Translations under genes and position numbers: made by a program | Part shown: piece by piece, positions 17,624-27,133 of the stretch | Position numbering within the stretch: the first letter of the stretch is position 1 | How the letters are laid out: the number at the start of each line of letters is the position of its first letter | The notes under the pieces: generated by a model | Told to the model about the DNA's origin: nothing | Databases searched by the model: none | Seen by the model: the letters and a program-made list of their open reading frames with translations, nothing else | Origin: Roseitranquillus sp963749675 | Lineage (GTDB): Bacteria; Pseudomonadota; Alphaproteobacteria; Rhodobacterales; Rhodobacteraceae | Direction: 5' to 3' | DNA: 64,000 nt | Assembly: GCA_963749675.1 (NCBI GenBank) | Contig: CAVVNT010000004.1 | Coordinates: 310,001 to 374,000, forward strand

Positions 17624-18810
17624 TCCGCCGCCCTCGCCCGGTTCTGTTCGTTCTTCCAAGCCGCCACGACCCGCTCGGCCGCTTCGAGAAGCGTGCCCGC
17701 GCGAATGATGGGTAGTCCGCTCTCGGCGAGGATCTTCTGGCCAGCCTCGACATTCGTGCCGGCGAGGCGGACCACGATCGGCAAGTCGATCTCGGTCTCT
17801 CGCAGGGCCTGCACGACACCCTCGGCCACCCAGTCGCAGCGGTTGATGCCGGCGAAGATGTTGACGAGGATCGCCTGCACCTTCGCGTCAGAGACGACCA
17901 GCCGGAACGCCTTGGCCACCCGATCGGGCGTCGCGCCGCCGCCGATGTCGAGGAAGTTCGCAGGTTCCCCGCCCGCAAGCTTGATGGTGTCCATCGTTGC
18001 CATGGCGAGGCCCGCGCCGTTGACGATGCAGCCGATGTTGCCCTCAAGCCCGACGTAGTTGAGACCGCGGTCCGCAGCGCGGCACTCGCGCGGGTCCTCC
18101 TGGCTCTTGTCGCGCAGCTCGGCGATGTGGGGATGGCGGAAGAGCGCGTTGTCGTCGAACGTCATCTTGGCGTCGAGGGCCACGATCCGGCCGTCCCCCG
18201 TCACCACCAGTGGGTTGATCTCGACCATCGTCGCGTCGAGGTCGCGGAAGGCGCGGTAGCAGCCCTTGAGCGTGCGGACCATCTGTTGGACCAGCGCCGG
18301 CGCGATTTTCAGCGCGAAGGCGATCTCGCGGCACTGGAAGTCCCGCAGGCCGACCGCCGGTTCGACCAGCGCGCGGACGATCGAATCCGGCTTCTCGGTC
18401 GAGATATCCTCGATCTCCATCCCGCCTTCTGCGGACGCGACGATCATGACCCTCTGGCTGGTCCGGTCGAGGACGAAGCCGAGGTATATCTCGCGCTCGA
18501 TCGGCATCGCGCCCTCAACGTAGACGCGATAGATACCCTTACCCTCCGGCCCGGTCTGATGGGTGACGAGCTTCTGGCCGAACATCCCCTCGCAGGCTTC
18601 CTGGATCTCGGTGTCCGACCTGCAGAGCTTGACGCCGCCGGCCTTGCCACGCCCGCCCGCATGGACTTGCGCCTTCACCGCCCAGAGGTCACCGCCGAGT
18701 TCCCGCGCGCGGTACGCCGCCTGCTCCGGGCTGTAGGCGAGCGCGCCGGGCGGCACGTCCACCCCGAAGCGGGCCAGGATTTCCTTGGCCTGGTATTCGT
18801 GAATATCCAT
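17620..18810 (-). CDS. mtkA: Malate thiokinase (malate-CoA ligase) beta subunit
   Basis: ATP-grasp subunit of malate thiokinase, homologous to SucC. It starts MDIHEYQAKEILARFGV and contains VKAQVHAGGRGKAGGVKL (ATP-grasp), DATMVEINPLVV, ALDAKMTFDDNALFR, and NIFAGINRCDWVAEGV. 396 residues. The stretch GLEGNIGCIVNGAGLAMATMD and the overall sequence follow MtkA of methylotrophs as I remember it more closely than SucC. First gene of the mtkA-mtkB operon. An upstream in-frame start at 18837 would add nine residues; the ATG at 18810 matches the family. Confidence 0.9.
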   Translation of the reverse strand: MDIHEYQAKEILARFGVDVPPGALAYSPEQAAYRARELGGDLWAVKAQVHAGGRGKAGGVKLCRSDTEIQEACEGMFGQKLVTHQTGPEGKGIYRVYVEGAMPIEREIYLGFVLDRTSQRVMIVASAEGGMEIEDISTEKPDSIVRALVEPAVGLRDFQCREIAFALKIAPALVQQMVRTLKGCYRAFRDLDATMVEINPLVVTGDGRIVALDAKMTFDDNALFRHPHIAELRDKSQEDPRECRAADRGLNYVGLEGNIGCIVNGAGLAMATMDTIKLAGGEPANFLDIGGGATPDRVAKAFRLVVSDAKVQAILVNIFAGINRCDWVAEGVVQALRETEIDLPIVVRLAGTNVEAGQKILAESGLPIIRAGTLLEAAERVVAAWKNEQNRARAAE

Positions 18811-18877
18811 GCTGTGACGCCTCCCTGTCGCGACCAAGGTATCGCCACTCCACCGCGAACGACAACGTCGGAAGGTA

Positions 18878-18967
18878 CTACCAATAGGCTGCCAAGTGGG
18901 TGGCTCCGACCCACCCGAAAGAGTAGTTCAATCGAGAGCCGCTTGTGTCCCCCGCCCGAATAGGTAG
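18878..18967. promoter_or_regulatory. Divergent promoter region of mtkA and the LuxR-type regulator
   Basis: Two inverted copies of CTACCWAT: CTACCAAT at 18878-18885 and ATAGGTAG (its reverse complement form) at 18960-18967. Between them is a 6-bp inverted repeat, GGGTGG at 18898-18903 and CCACCC at 18911-18916. The second box lies 10 bases before the regulator start. Such paired boxes could be the regulator's own binding sites; this is inference from position and symmetry. Confidence 0.35.
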
Positions 18968-18977
18968 GGTTCTTGCC

Positions 18978-19613
18978 ATGTCGGCAATCTCCGTCATCCT
19001 TGCGGACGGCAACCCGCTGGTCCTTGCGGCGCTGTCCGAGGTGTTCGAGCGCGACAGACGCTTTTCGATGGTGGCAACGACCGGCACGGCCGAGGGCTTC
19101 CTGACTACGGCGATGCGTGTTCCGGCACTACTCGGCGTCATCGACTGGACGATTCCGGTGCTGGGAGGCGCTCGATTGATCGAGGTGATGCGCGAGCAGG
19201 CCTCCGCCCCCCGCATCGTTGTCTACGGCGATCAGGCCGGCGACATTCCGCGCCAGGCGATGGCGGCCGGGGCGGCGGCCTTCACCGACCGCGCCGCGCC
19301 GGTCGAGACGCTGCTGAAGACCTGCATCGACGTGGCGGAGGGGCGGATGGTCTTTCCATACCTCGACGTCCGCGAGCTGAAGAAAGACCCGATCGAGCAC
19401 CTGTCGCGGCGCGAGCGGGTCATGCTCTCCGCCCTCTCCAAGGGTCTGACCAACCGCGAGCTTTCCGAAGAGCTCGGGATTTCGACCAACACCGTGAAGT
19501 TCCACCTGTCGAACCTCTACGACAAGCTCGACGTCAGGAACCGCGCCCAGGCCATCGCCTTCTATTATTCCTCGCGGCTCGCTGCCGGTTCGCGGGATGC
19601 TGCAGGTCGCTGA
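18978..19613 (+). CDS. LuxR/NarL-family regulator of the serine-cycle module
   Basis: A 211-residue protein with an N-terminal receiver-like domain and a C-terminal LuxR helix-turn-helix (LSRRERVMLSALSKGLTN, then ELSEELGISTNTVKFHLSNL). In the receiver the usual phosphoacceptor position reads GVIDWTIPVLGG, so an aspartate is present in VIDW, but the acidic pocket near the start is ADGNP, weaker than usual. It may respond to something other than a kinase. Divergent from mtkAB and 62 bases upstream of mcl, so it probably controls both. Confidence 0.82.
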   Translation: MSAISVILADGNPLVLAALSEVFERDRRFSMVATTGTAEGFLTTAMRVPALLGVIDWTIPVLGGARLIEVMREQASAPRIVVYGDQAGDIPRQAMAAGAAAFTDRAAPVETLLKTCIDVAEGRMVFPYLDVRELKKDPIEHLSRRERVMLSALSKGLTNRELSEELGISTNTVKFHLSNLYDKLDVRNRAQAIAFYYSSRLAAGSRDAAGR

Positions 19614-19675
19614 CGCTTGCGCGCAACAAAATTGCTTGCAAACGTCTCGCGACCCGATTCCCCGAGGAGCCGAAG

Positions 19676-20650
19676 ATGAGCTTTCACGTCGTCGATCAAG
19701 CCCCAGCCCGCCTGAACCGCAGCGAACTCGCGGTCCCGGGCAGCCAGCCGAAGATGTTCGAGAAGGCGGCGGGCTCGGACGTCGACATCATCTTCCTCGA
19801 TCTCGAAGATGCCGTGGCGCCCGACGAAAAGGCGCAGGCCCGCAAGAACATCATCAAGGCGCTGAACGAGCAGGACTGGGGCAAGAAGACGATGTCGGTC
19901 CGGATCAACGGGCTCGACACGCACTACATGTACCGCGACGTCGTCGACGTGGTCGAGCAGGCGGGCGAACGGCTGGACCTGATCATGATCCCCAAGGTCG
20001 GGACGGCGTCGGACGTCTACGCCGTCGACATGCTGGTCACCCAGATCGAGGATGCGAAGGGCTACAAGAAGCGCATCGGCTTCGAGCACATCATCGAGAC
20101 CGCGCTGGGAATGCAGAACGTCCAAGAGATCGCCGCCGCCTCCAAGCGCAACGAGAGCCTGCATTTCGGCGTCGCGGACTACGCCGCCTCGACGCGCGCC
20201 AGGACAGTCGGCATCGGCGGCGCGAACCCGGACTATTCGGTGCTGACCGACGAGGACGGCGGCGCGCGCGAAGTGCATTGGGGCGACATGTGGCACTACG
20301 CGATCGCGCGGATGGTCGTCGCGGCGCGAGCGAATGGGCTCAGGCCGATCGACGGTCCGTTCGGCGATTTCTCCGACCCCGAAGGATACAAGGCCGCGGC
20401 ACGCCGCGCGGCGGTGCTCGGCTGTGAAGGCAAGTGGGCGATCCACCCCAGCCAGATCGCGCTCGCCAACGAGGTGATGAGCCCCAGCGATGCCGACGTC
20501 GACAAGGCCCGGCGCATTCTGGAGGCGATGAAACAGGCGGAGGCGGAGGGAAAGGGCGCCGTGTCGCTCGACGGCCGGCTGATCGACTATGCATCCATCC
20601 GTCAGGCCGAGGTGCTGGTGCAGAAGGCGAGGGAGATCGCGGGAAATTAG
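19676..20650 (+). CDS. mcl: L-malyl-CoA/beta-methylmalyl-CoA lyase
   Basis: Cleaves malyl-CoA to acetyl-CoA and glyoxylate (serine cycle) and can act on beta-methylmalyl-CoA. A CitE/HpcH-type TIM barrel of 324 residues. Diagnostic stretches: RSELAVPGSQPKMFEKA, DIIFLDLEDAVAPDEKAQAR, the arginine and glutamate sites in SVRINGLDTHYMYRD and ALGMQN, GVADYAASTRAR, and GKWAIHPSQIALANEV. A GAGGAG Shine-Dalgarno precedes the ATG. With mtkAB it forms the malate-to-glyoxylate arm of the serine cycle. Confidence 0.92.
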   Translation: MSFHVVDQAPARLNRSELAVPGSQPKMFEKAAGSDVDIIFLDLEDAVAPDEKAQARKNIIKALNEQDWGKKTMSVRINGLDTHYMYRDVVDVVEQAGERLDLIMIPKVGTASDVYAVDMLVTQIEDAKGYKKRIGFEHIIETALGMQNVQEIAAASKRNESLHFGVADYAASTRARTVGIGGANPDYSVLTDEDGGAREVHWGDMWHYAIARMVVAARANGLRPIDGPFGDFSDPEGYKAAARRAAVLGCEGKWAIHPSQIALANEVMSPSDADVDKARRILEAMKQAEAEGKGAVSLDGRLIDYASIRQAEVLVQKAREIAGN

Positions 20651-20787
20651 TGCGCTCAACGCCGGGCGGCTGAGCCGGATCCGGGGCCTCGAATACGCGC
20701 TCTTGGCCCGTCGCCTTTTCGCGTCAATCTACTCTTAAACGCCCATCCCGTAGTCAGCGTCCAAGTGAGTTTGGCCGGGGAACCCGC

Positions 20788-21867
20788 ATGGTGAAAGACA
20801 TCTTCCGCTTCGCCGCGATGGCGCTCTGCTGCCTTGTCGCCCCGATAGCTGCCACAGCGGATGAAGTCATCGCCGGCGAAAGCGTGCGGCTCGCGCAGGT
20901 CGCCGCCCTCAACGGGCCTTCAGGCGCCCTCGGACAAGGCATGCGGACCGGACTGCTTGCTGCGTTCGCGCAAGCGAACCGCGATGGTGGCATCCAGGGT
21001 CGCCGGGTCGAGCTGGAGAGCTTCGACGACGGCTATGAGCCCGACCGTGCGATCGCCGAGGTCCGCAGGATCATCGCCGGAAACGACCATATCGGCTTCA
21101 TCGGCTCGGTCGGCGCCCGCACCTCGCAGGCGACGCAGCCGATCACGACCGAAGCGGGCTTGCCCTTCATCGGCCCCTTCACCGGCGCCGGGTTCCTCCG
21201 CGGTCCCGGCCTGCGGAACGTCGTCAACATCCGCGCGACCTATGCCGCGGAGACGGAAGCGTGGATCGCGTATCTCGTCGATGAACTCGGCATGACCGAC
21301 ATCGCCATCCTCTATCAGGATGACGGCTTCGGCAGCGTTGGCCTCGCTGGCGCGAAGGCCGCGCCGCAGGCGGTCGTGATGGTGGGCGCCTACAAGCCCG
21401 TGGCCGAGTTCATCAGTGTCGCCGAGCGGCTCGAGTCCGCACCCGCCTTCGTGAACATCTCATTCGTCGGATCGGAGGCGCTGGCCGCCGAACTGGGTGC
21501 AGACGGCGAGGGCGTCATGGTCAGCCAGGTGGTGCCGTTTCCGTGGGATACTTCGCTGCCGCTCGTCGCGGAGTATCAAGCCGCGATGAAGGCGAACGGG
21601 GCCGAGGACCAGATCAGCTTCGTGTCGCTCGAAGGCTACGTCACCGGTCGCGTCGCCCTGCGGGCACTGCAGATGGCGAGTCCCCACCTGACCCGAAGAA
21701 GCTCCCTCGCCGCCCTGACCCGGCTTCGCGAAATCGAGCTCGGCGGTTTCTTGTTGAGCTACGGCGCGCAGGACAATCAGGGCTCCGACAGCGTGTTCCT
21801 GACGCGCATCAAAGATGACGGCGAGTTCGAGTTGGTGGAGGGCGAACCCTCCGCTCTCGGCGGCTGA
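20788..21867 (+). CDS. Periplasmic ligand-binding protein (Leu/Ile/Val type) with an internal gap
   Basis: A 359-residue binding protein of the Peripla_BP_6 fold with a signal peptide ending near ATADE. Typical parts are LNGPSGALGQGMRTGLLAAF, FIGSVGARTSQATQPI, AILYQDDGFGSVGLAG, and VVMVGAYKPVAEFI. Relatives have about 35 more residues between GLAG(A)KAA and QAVVMVG; here they are joined in frame at about residue 191 (21360), so part of the second lobe is missing. No permease or ATPase follows. The next gene is a chemoreceptor, so the protein may feed ligand information to it. Confidence 0.82.
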   Translation: MVKDIFRFAAMALCCLVAPIAATADEVIAGESVRLAQVAALNGPSGALGQGMRTGLLAAFAQANRDGGIQGRRVELESFDDGYEPDRAIAEVRRIIAGNDHIGFIGSVGARTSQATQPITTEAGLPFIGPFTGAGFLRGPGLRNVVNIRATYAAETEAWIAYLVDELGMTDIAILYQDDGFGSVGLAGAKAAPQAVVMVGAYKPVAEFISVAERLESAPAFVNISFVGSEALAAELGADGEGVMVSQVVPFPWDTSLPLVAEYQAAMKANGAEDQISFVSLEGYVTGRVALRALQMASPHLTRRSSLAALTRLREIELGGFLLSYGAQDNQGSDSVFLTRIKDDGEFELVEGEPSALGG

Positions 21868-21920
21868 TCGAACCCATCCCGTCGCTGGGCCACAAGCCCG
21901 CTCCTCCAGAGGCAACAGGA

Positions 21921-24695
21921 ATGATACGGAAAGTCAGAGCTCCTTTCGGCAGCGTCGCCATCAAGGTAGTGGCCATCTTGGTTGTGATGGGCGCCATGAC
22001 CATCGCGGCGATCGTGGTCGGGTTTGTGGTCTTCCGATCTTTCAGCGGCTCGCTCGGCCACCTTCAGGAGGAGCTCGTCCCGAGCCTCGAGCGGAGTTCC
22101 GCAAGCATGGCCGCCGCGGTTGAGATGAGCGACGGTCTGTCCGCGATCCTCGTCGCGGGAGACGTCGAAGAAATGACGGCCCAACGCGAAAGAACCGATG
22201 CCGCCATCGACACGCTGCGCGCGTCGCTCGCCGCGGCGTCGGGTGTCCTTGCCGAAGAGCGGATCGAGGAGGTCCGCGACCTGATCCACGACGTCGTGGC
22301 GGAGCGATCGAAGGAGCTCGCGTACGATGCGAGAACCGTCGACGCATCGAAGGCCTTGAACGAGCAGTCTGCGCGGGCCGGCGCCATGACGTTCGCCTTG
22401 ACCGACCGGGCGTTCGACGATGTCATTGCGCGCGGCGAGGAGACGGTAACGGTGGTGTCGTCCACGCTCGAGGAGCTTGTGGGCGGAGATTTCGGTCTGC
22501 TGCGACTGGCGCTCGAGACACGGGCGGAGATCTACCTTCTCACGGGAATGACGCTCGCGCTGTCGCAGGTGACCGATCCCGCGGTGCTCACGATGATGGT
22601 GGACGTCGCCACCTCCAGTGCCGTCAAGCTGCAGGAGAATGTCGAAGAACTCGCCGAATACGAAATGGTCGCGCCTTACATCGAGCCGATCCGAACGTCG
22701 CAGGCCTTTTTCGGTGATCTCGCGGCAGACGGGTTCGACTTCCGGCGGGACCTCACGGACGAGATCGTGGCGCTGCGCCAAGAGAGTGACGCCGCGTTGG
22801 CATCGGCAATCGACGACATCACCTTCGAGCTGACGATGCGGAGCGAGGACATCGCAGGCTCGAACGAGGCGGCGATCCGTGGCCTCCTCGACAATAACGT
22901 CGAGAATATCCGCAGCGTCGGCGCTCTGGAAATGGCCGTCAACGCCTTCTTCGCCGCAGCGCTGAACGGCGCGGCAGCCGACGACATGGAGGGGGTGGCG
23001 GCAGCGCAGGCCGAGCTTGGCGCGGGCGCGCGCGAGATCACGAGCCTTCTCGGCAGCGTTGTCGTCGGCGACGAGCTGCGGGGCCTGATGGAACGGATCA
23101 TCGCTCACGCCGACCCCGAGGACGGGCTGCTGGCGATGCGGACGCTGGTGATCGAGGCGCGAGGCGCCGCGTCGGAAGCCTCCAGCGAGGCGGCGGCGGC
23201 CGTAGGCAAGATCACAGAAGATGCCCGTCGCCTGGGTTCCGAGGCCGTGGCGAACATCGCAGCCGAGAGCCACGCGCTGCAGGGTGAGGCACAGTCCGCG
23301 GAACGCACGATGATCGCGATCGCGCTGGGCAGCCTCCTGGTTCTGCTGACCGCTCCGATTGTCACGCTGCTTCTCATCGTCCGCCCGCTGCTTGCGGTGA
23401 CGCGGGTCACGGAACGGCTTGCGAAGGGCGACATGGCGCCGGTTGAGGGCTTTGACGGCCACGGCGGCGAGATCGGCCGCATGGCCGCAGCGCTGCAAGT
23501 CTTCCGCGACGGAATGATCGAGCGCGCGCGCCTGCAGCAGGAGGAGGCCAAGCGCGAGGCCGCCGAGCGCGGGCGAACCGAGCGGCAGGAGCGCGAGGCA
23601 CGTGAGCGGACCGAGGCAGAGCGCGCGCGCGAAGAACTGGCCCGGCGCGAGCATCTCGAGCGGGAGGCCGAGGAGCTGCGGGCGCGCGAGGAGATGCGTG
23701 CCGCCTCGGAAGCGGAGCGGCAGAAGCTTGCGGCCGAGCAGAGCCGGGTCGTGACGGAGCTTACTACTGGCATGAAGCTGCTCGCTGCGGGCAAGCTCGG
23801 GTTCCGGATCACCGAAGCGTTTCCGGAGGCCTACGAGGCGCTTCGCGTCGACTTCAATGAAGCGGTCGGGACGCTGGCGCAACTCATCTGCGAGATCTCG
23901 GAAAGTGCCGGCAAGATCGACCTGAGCTCGAGCGAGATTGCGGCCGCGGCGGTCGACATGTCGCGCCGTACCGAGCACTCGGCGGCGACGCTGGAGGAAA
24001 CCGCCGCGGCGCTGAACGAGTTGACGGCATCGGTCACCGCGACGGCCGAGGGCGCCGGGCAGGCGGACCGGACCGTGCAGGGGACCAAGGCCAGCGCCGA
24101 GAAGAGCTCCGAGGTGGTCCGCGAGGCGGTGTCCGCGATGTCGGAGATCGAGAAGTCGTCAAGGCAGATCTCCAAGATCATCGACGTCATCGACGACATC
24201 GCTTTCCAGACCAACCTGCTGGCGCTCAACGCAGGCGTGGAGGCCGCACGGGCGGGCGATGCGGGGCGCGGCTTCGCCGTCGTGGCCTCTGAGGTGCGGG
24301 CGCTGGCGCAGCGGTCGTCCGAGGCCGCGCGCGAGACCAACGGCCTGATCTCAGGCAGCAACAGCCAGGTCGAGCGGGGCGTCACTCTGGTCGACGAGGC
24401 CGGCAACGCGTTGCAGACCATCATCGGCTCGATCGGCGAGATCTCGCGCCACGTCAGCGAGATCGCCTCTTCGGCGCGGGAGCAGGCGACCGGCATCAGC
24501 GAGATCAACACGGCCGCCAGCCAGCTTGACGAGGCAACCCAGCAGAACGCGGCGATGTTCGAGGAGTCGACGGCGGCAAGCCGCATCCTGACCGAAGAGG
24601 CGCGAAGCCTCGCCGAAATGGTTGCGCGCTTCTCGCTCGCTGCCGAAGAGGCAGGTGTGCCGCGGCACGAGGAAGACTTCCGGCTCTCGGCCTGA
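21921..24695 (+). CDS. Methyl-accepting chemotaxis protein
   Basis: A 924-residue transmembrane chemoreceptor. Membrane segments are at about residues 15-40 and 455-480, with a large helical periplasmic sensor between them. A HAMP domain follows (RPLLAVTRVTERLAKGD), then a long charged coiled coil (about 530-620, rich in E, R, and A), a second HAMP-like stretch, and the signalling domain whose tip reads IDDIAFQTNLLALNAGVEAAR. No obvious pentapeptide for CheR/CheB tethering at the end. It lies 53 bases after the binding-protein gene, likely the same transcript. Confidence 0.93.
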   Translation: MIRKVRAPFGSVAIKVVAILVVMGAMTIAAIVVGFVVFRSFSGSLGHLQEELVPSLERSSASMAAAVEMSDGLSAILVAGDVEEMTAQRERTDAAIDTLRASLAAASGVLAEERIEEVRDLIHDVVAERSKELAYDARTVDASKALNEQSARAGAMTFALTDRAFDDVIARGEETVTVVSSTLEELVGGDFGLLRLALETRAEIYLLTGMTLALSQVTDPAVLTMMVDVATSSAVKLQENVEELAEYEMVAPYIEPIRTSQAFFGDLAADGFDFRRDLTDEIVALRQESDAALASAIDDITFELTMRSEDIAGSNEAAIRGLLDNNVENIRSVGALEMAVNAFFAAALNGAAADDMEGVAAAQAELGAGAREITSLLGSVVVGDELRGLMERIIAHADPEDGLLAMRTLVIEARGAASEASSEAAAAVGKITEDARRLGSEAVANIAAESHALQGEAQSAERTMIAIALGSLLVLLTAPIVTLLLIVRPLLAVTRVTERLAKGDMAPVEGFDGHGGEIGRMAAALQVFRDGMIERARLQQEEAKREAAERGRTERQEREARERTEAERAREELARREHLEREAEELRAREEMRAASEAERQKLAAEQSRVVTELTTGMKLLAAGKLGFRITEAFPEAYEALRVDFNEAVGTLAQLICEISESAGKIDLSSSEIAAAAVDMSRRTEHSAATLEETAAALNELTASVTATAEGAGQADRTVQGTKASAEKSSEVVREAVSAMSEIEKSSRQISKIIDVIDDIAFQTNLLALNAGVEAARAGDAGRGFAVVASEVRALAQRSSEAARETNGLISGSNSQVERGVTLVDEAGNALQTIIGSIGEISRHVSEIASSAREQATGISEINTAASQLDEATQQNAAMFEESTAASRILTEEARSLAEMVARFSLAAEEAGVPRHEEDFRLSA

Positions 24696-24729
24696 GGCCT
24701 TCACGGGGCGCGGGAGAACCGCGACCCGC

Positions 24730-25566
24730 TCAATGCGCCATGAAGACGGGAATGCGCGCGTTGGCGAGGATGTGCTTGGTCGCTCCGCCGAAGATGATCT
24801 GCCGAATCCGGCTCTGCGTGTAGGCGCCCTTTATCAGCACGTCGCAGCCTGCCTCGGCCGCGACGTTCAGGATGGTCTCGCCCGACAGAACGCCGCCCTC
24901 CGGCAGCAGGCGCAGTTCCGCTTCGATACCCTGCATCCGCAATCTTCGCTGGATCAGCGACGCGGGCGGGCGGGCGCGCGGCCCCTCCCGCTCGCCAACG
25001 ATCAGCACGCGCTCGGTGGCGCGCAGCAATGTCTCCGCGAAAGCGACGGTCCGCGCGGTCTCGTCGCTGCCGTTCCAGACGACGACTGCGCTCACGCCGA
25101 ACTGTGCCGGCTCCGACTGTGGCGCGATCAGGATCGGACCTCCGCTGTCGAAGAGCGCGGTCTCCAGCGTCGCGACCGAGCCGGCCTTGCCGGTGGGCTG
25201 CGTCACGCACGTCAGGTCGAACGCCCGGCCATACTGGCCGATCTGGTCGTTCCCGACGAGGGCGTCGCCGTTCCAGATCGCGATCGGCCCGGGGCGCTGG
25301 GCGTCGCTGCCCTCTTCAACGATGTCCAGTCCATGGTCCTGCATGACGGCGTAGAAGGCCGCGCGCGCCTCTCCCGCGACCTGCTGGGGCGGGATGCCGG
25401 GCTCCTCGACCGTGACGGTGCCGATCATGCCCCAGTCGAGGCTCGGAATTACCGGAGCCCGCAGCGGCACAGCCTCGACAAGGCCGCTGAAACGAAGCGC
25501 CGTGCGCGCTGCGAGGTGCAGAGCCGCCTTGTCACCCTGCCCGACCGGAACCAGAATCGACTTCAT
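24730..25566 (-). CDS. Tandem UspA-type universal stress protein
   Basis: A 278-residue protein with two Usp-like halves. The first begins MKSILVPVGQGDKAALH; the second begins near VSAVVVWNGSDETARTV and ends GCDVLIKGAYTQSRIRQIIF and then GGATKHILANARIPVFMAH. The ATP-binding motif G(2x)G(9x)G(S/T) is recognisable only in the second half. Cytoplasmic, role probably in stress resistance. The ATG at 25566 is preferred over a start 13 codons upstream. It faces the chemoreceptor gene tail to tail. Confidence 0.85.
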   Translation of the reverse strand: MKSILVPVGQGDKAALHLAARTALRFSGLVEAVPLRAPVIPSLDWGMIGTVTVEEPGIPPQQVAGEARAAFYAVMQDHGLDIVEEGSDAQRPGPIAIWNGDALVGNDQIGQYGRAFDLTCVTQPTGKAGSVATLETALFDSGGPILIAPQSEPAQFGVSAVVVWNGSDETARTVAFAETLLRATERVLIVGEREGPRARPPASLIQRRLRMQGIEAELRLLPEGGVLSGETILNVAAEAGCDVLIKGAYTQSRIRQIIFGGATKHILANARIPVFMAH

Positions 25567-25599
25567 GGCTTCGTCCTTCCGTATGCCACCCGCTAGACC

Positions 25600-27129
25600 G
25601 TGCACCCTTTGGCCTCGCGACCCAAGCGGACTCTCGCTGCAATCGTCCGTTCGGTGGCGCGCGTGAGCGAGGTGGCGAGTCGCCCGCGCTTCTTCAGGCT
25701 GTTCCCGTCAATCGTGCTGCCGATGTTCCTTGCGATCGTCGATCAGACGATCGTCGCCTCCGCGCTGCCGGCGATCGCCAGCGGTCTCGGCGGGGCCGAG
25801 CGACTGTCCTGGGTCGTCGTGTCGTACCTCGTCGCAACGACGATCGCCGCGCCGGTCTATGGCCGAATGGGCGACGCGCTGGGCCGGCGGCGGCTGATCT
25901 TCATCGCTCTCGGCATCTTCGCGGCGGGGTCCGTGCTCTGCGCGGTGTCGCAGTCGATTGGCATGCTGACGGTCGCGCGGGTCGTGCAGGGGGCGGGAGG
26001 CGGCGGGCTGATGACACTGTCGCAGGCACTGGTCGGCGAAGCGATCCCGCCGCGGGAACGGGCGCACTATCAGGGCTATCTCGCCGCGGTCGCGGTTTCC
26101 GCCAGCGCCTTCGGTCCGGTGGCGGGCGGCGTCCTAACGGAGCATTTCGGCTGGCGGTCGATCTTTCTGGTCAATCTTCCGACAGCGGCGCTCGCCGGGC
26201 TTCTGCTGCTGCGCCTTCCGCGGTCGGGCGGCTCGGGCGAGGCGTTTCGCTTCGACTTCACCGGCTTCGCGCTCTTCGCCGGATTCATCGCGGCGACGCT
26301 GATCGCGCTGGAACGCGCGCAGGCCGCGGTCAACGGCTCGTGGTGGACGGTCACGGCGCTGGGCGCTGCCGCCCTCCTCGCCCTTGTCCTGCTCGTCCGG
26401 CAGGAGGGACGCGTCCCCTCGCCTCTGCTGCCCCTGCCGATCCTGCGCCACCCCGCGATCTGGCGCTGCGACGTCATGGCTGCGTGCCATGGCGCGACGC
26501 TGGTGTCCTTGATCACGTTCCTGCCGCTCTACTACCGGATCGAGCATGGCGCCTCCTCGGCGCGCATCGGCCTCCTGCTCCTGCCGCTGACGATCGCCAT
26601 CGGGATCGGGTCGCTCACGACGGGTCGCATCGTCGGCCGCACCGGCCGCAGCGCGATCTTCCCTTCCGTCGGGCTCAGCGTCGTCTCGGTCCTGCTGATC
26701 GGCATCTCCTTCGTGGCCGCGTCTCTGGGCGACACGGCGATGTCGCTCGCGTTCGGCGTCGTGTCGCTCTTCATGGGCACGGTGATGGGCGTCGTGCAGG
26801 TGACGGTGCAACTCGCCTCCGGCGCCGCGAGCCTCGGCTCAGGGGCCGCGACGGTTCAGTTCTCACGCTCGCTCGGCGCGGCCTTCGGAACTGCGATTGT
26901 CAGCATGTTGCTGTTCGTCACGATCTCCGCCGCCGGGCCCGAGGCTGGCGAAATCTTCAGCCGGATCGTGCGGCTGGGCCCCGAGGCGCTCGCCGGGACC
27001 GCGCCCGACGACCTGTCGGCGATGCGCGCGGCGGTCGATCGGGCCTACGCGCTGCTCTTCCTCTGCACCGCCTGCTTCGCCACGATCGGCGCCGCGGCCG
27101 CCTGGACCCTGCCGATCCGCCGCGTGTAG
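25600..27129 (+). CDS. MFS drug:H+ antiporter, DHA2 (EmrB/QacA) type
   Basis: Inner-membrane exporter with about 14 predicted membrane helices in 509 residues. Family motifs: FLAIVDQTIVASALPAIA (helix 1, motif D1), GRMGDALGRRRLIF (motif A between helices 2 and 3), and ARVVQGAGGGGL with AFGPVAGGVLTEHFGWRSIF (motif C region). The substrate is unknown. The start is uncertain: the GTG at 25600 gives an N-terminal basic extension of about 25 residues, and a GTG near 25660 is also possible. It is divergent from the universal-stress gene. Its end is 4 bases from the convergent dctM stop. Confidence 0.85.
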   Translation: MHPLASRPKRTLAAIVRSVARVSEVASRPRFFRLFPSIVLPMFLAIVDQTIVASALPAIASGLGGAERLSWVVVSYLVATTIAAPVYGRMGDALGRRRLIFIALGIFAAGSVLCAVSQSIGMLTVARVVQGAGGGGLMTLSQALVGEAIPPRERAHYQGYLAAVAVSASAFGPVAGGVLTEHFGWRSIFLVNLPTAALAGLLLLRLPRSGGSGEAFRFDFTGFALFAGFIAATLIALERAQAAVNGSWWTVTALGAAALLALVLLVRQEGRVPSPLLPLPILRHPAIWRCDVMAACHGATLVSLITFLPLYYRIEHGASSARIGLLLLPLTIAIGIGSLTTGRIVGRTGRSAIFPSVGLSVVSVLLIGISFVAASLGDTAMSLAFGVVSLFMGTVMGVVQVTVQLASGAASLGSGAATVQFSRSLGAAFGTAIVSMLLFVTISAAGPEAGEIFSRIVRLGPEALAGTAPDDLSAMRAAVDRAYALLFLCTACFATIGAAAAWTLPIRRV

Positions 27130-27133
27130 GCCG

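Noticed and set aside
16742..18810. sucCD (succinyl-CoA ligase)
   Set aside because: Position beside mcl and a dedicated regulator, no TCA-cycle neighbours, and sequence closer to malate thiokinase as I remember it; enzymatic proof is lacking.
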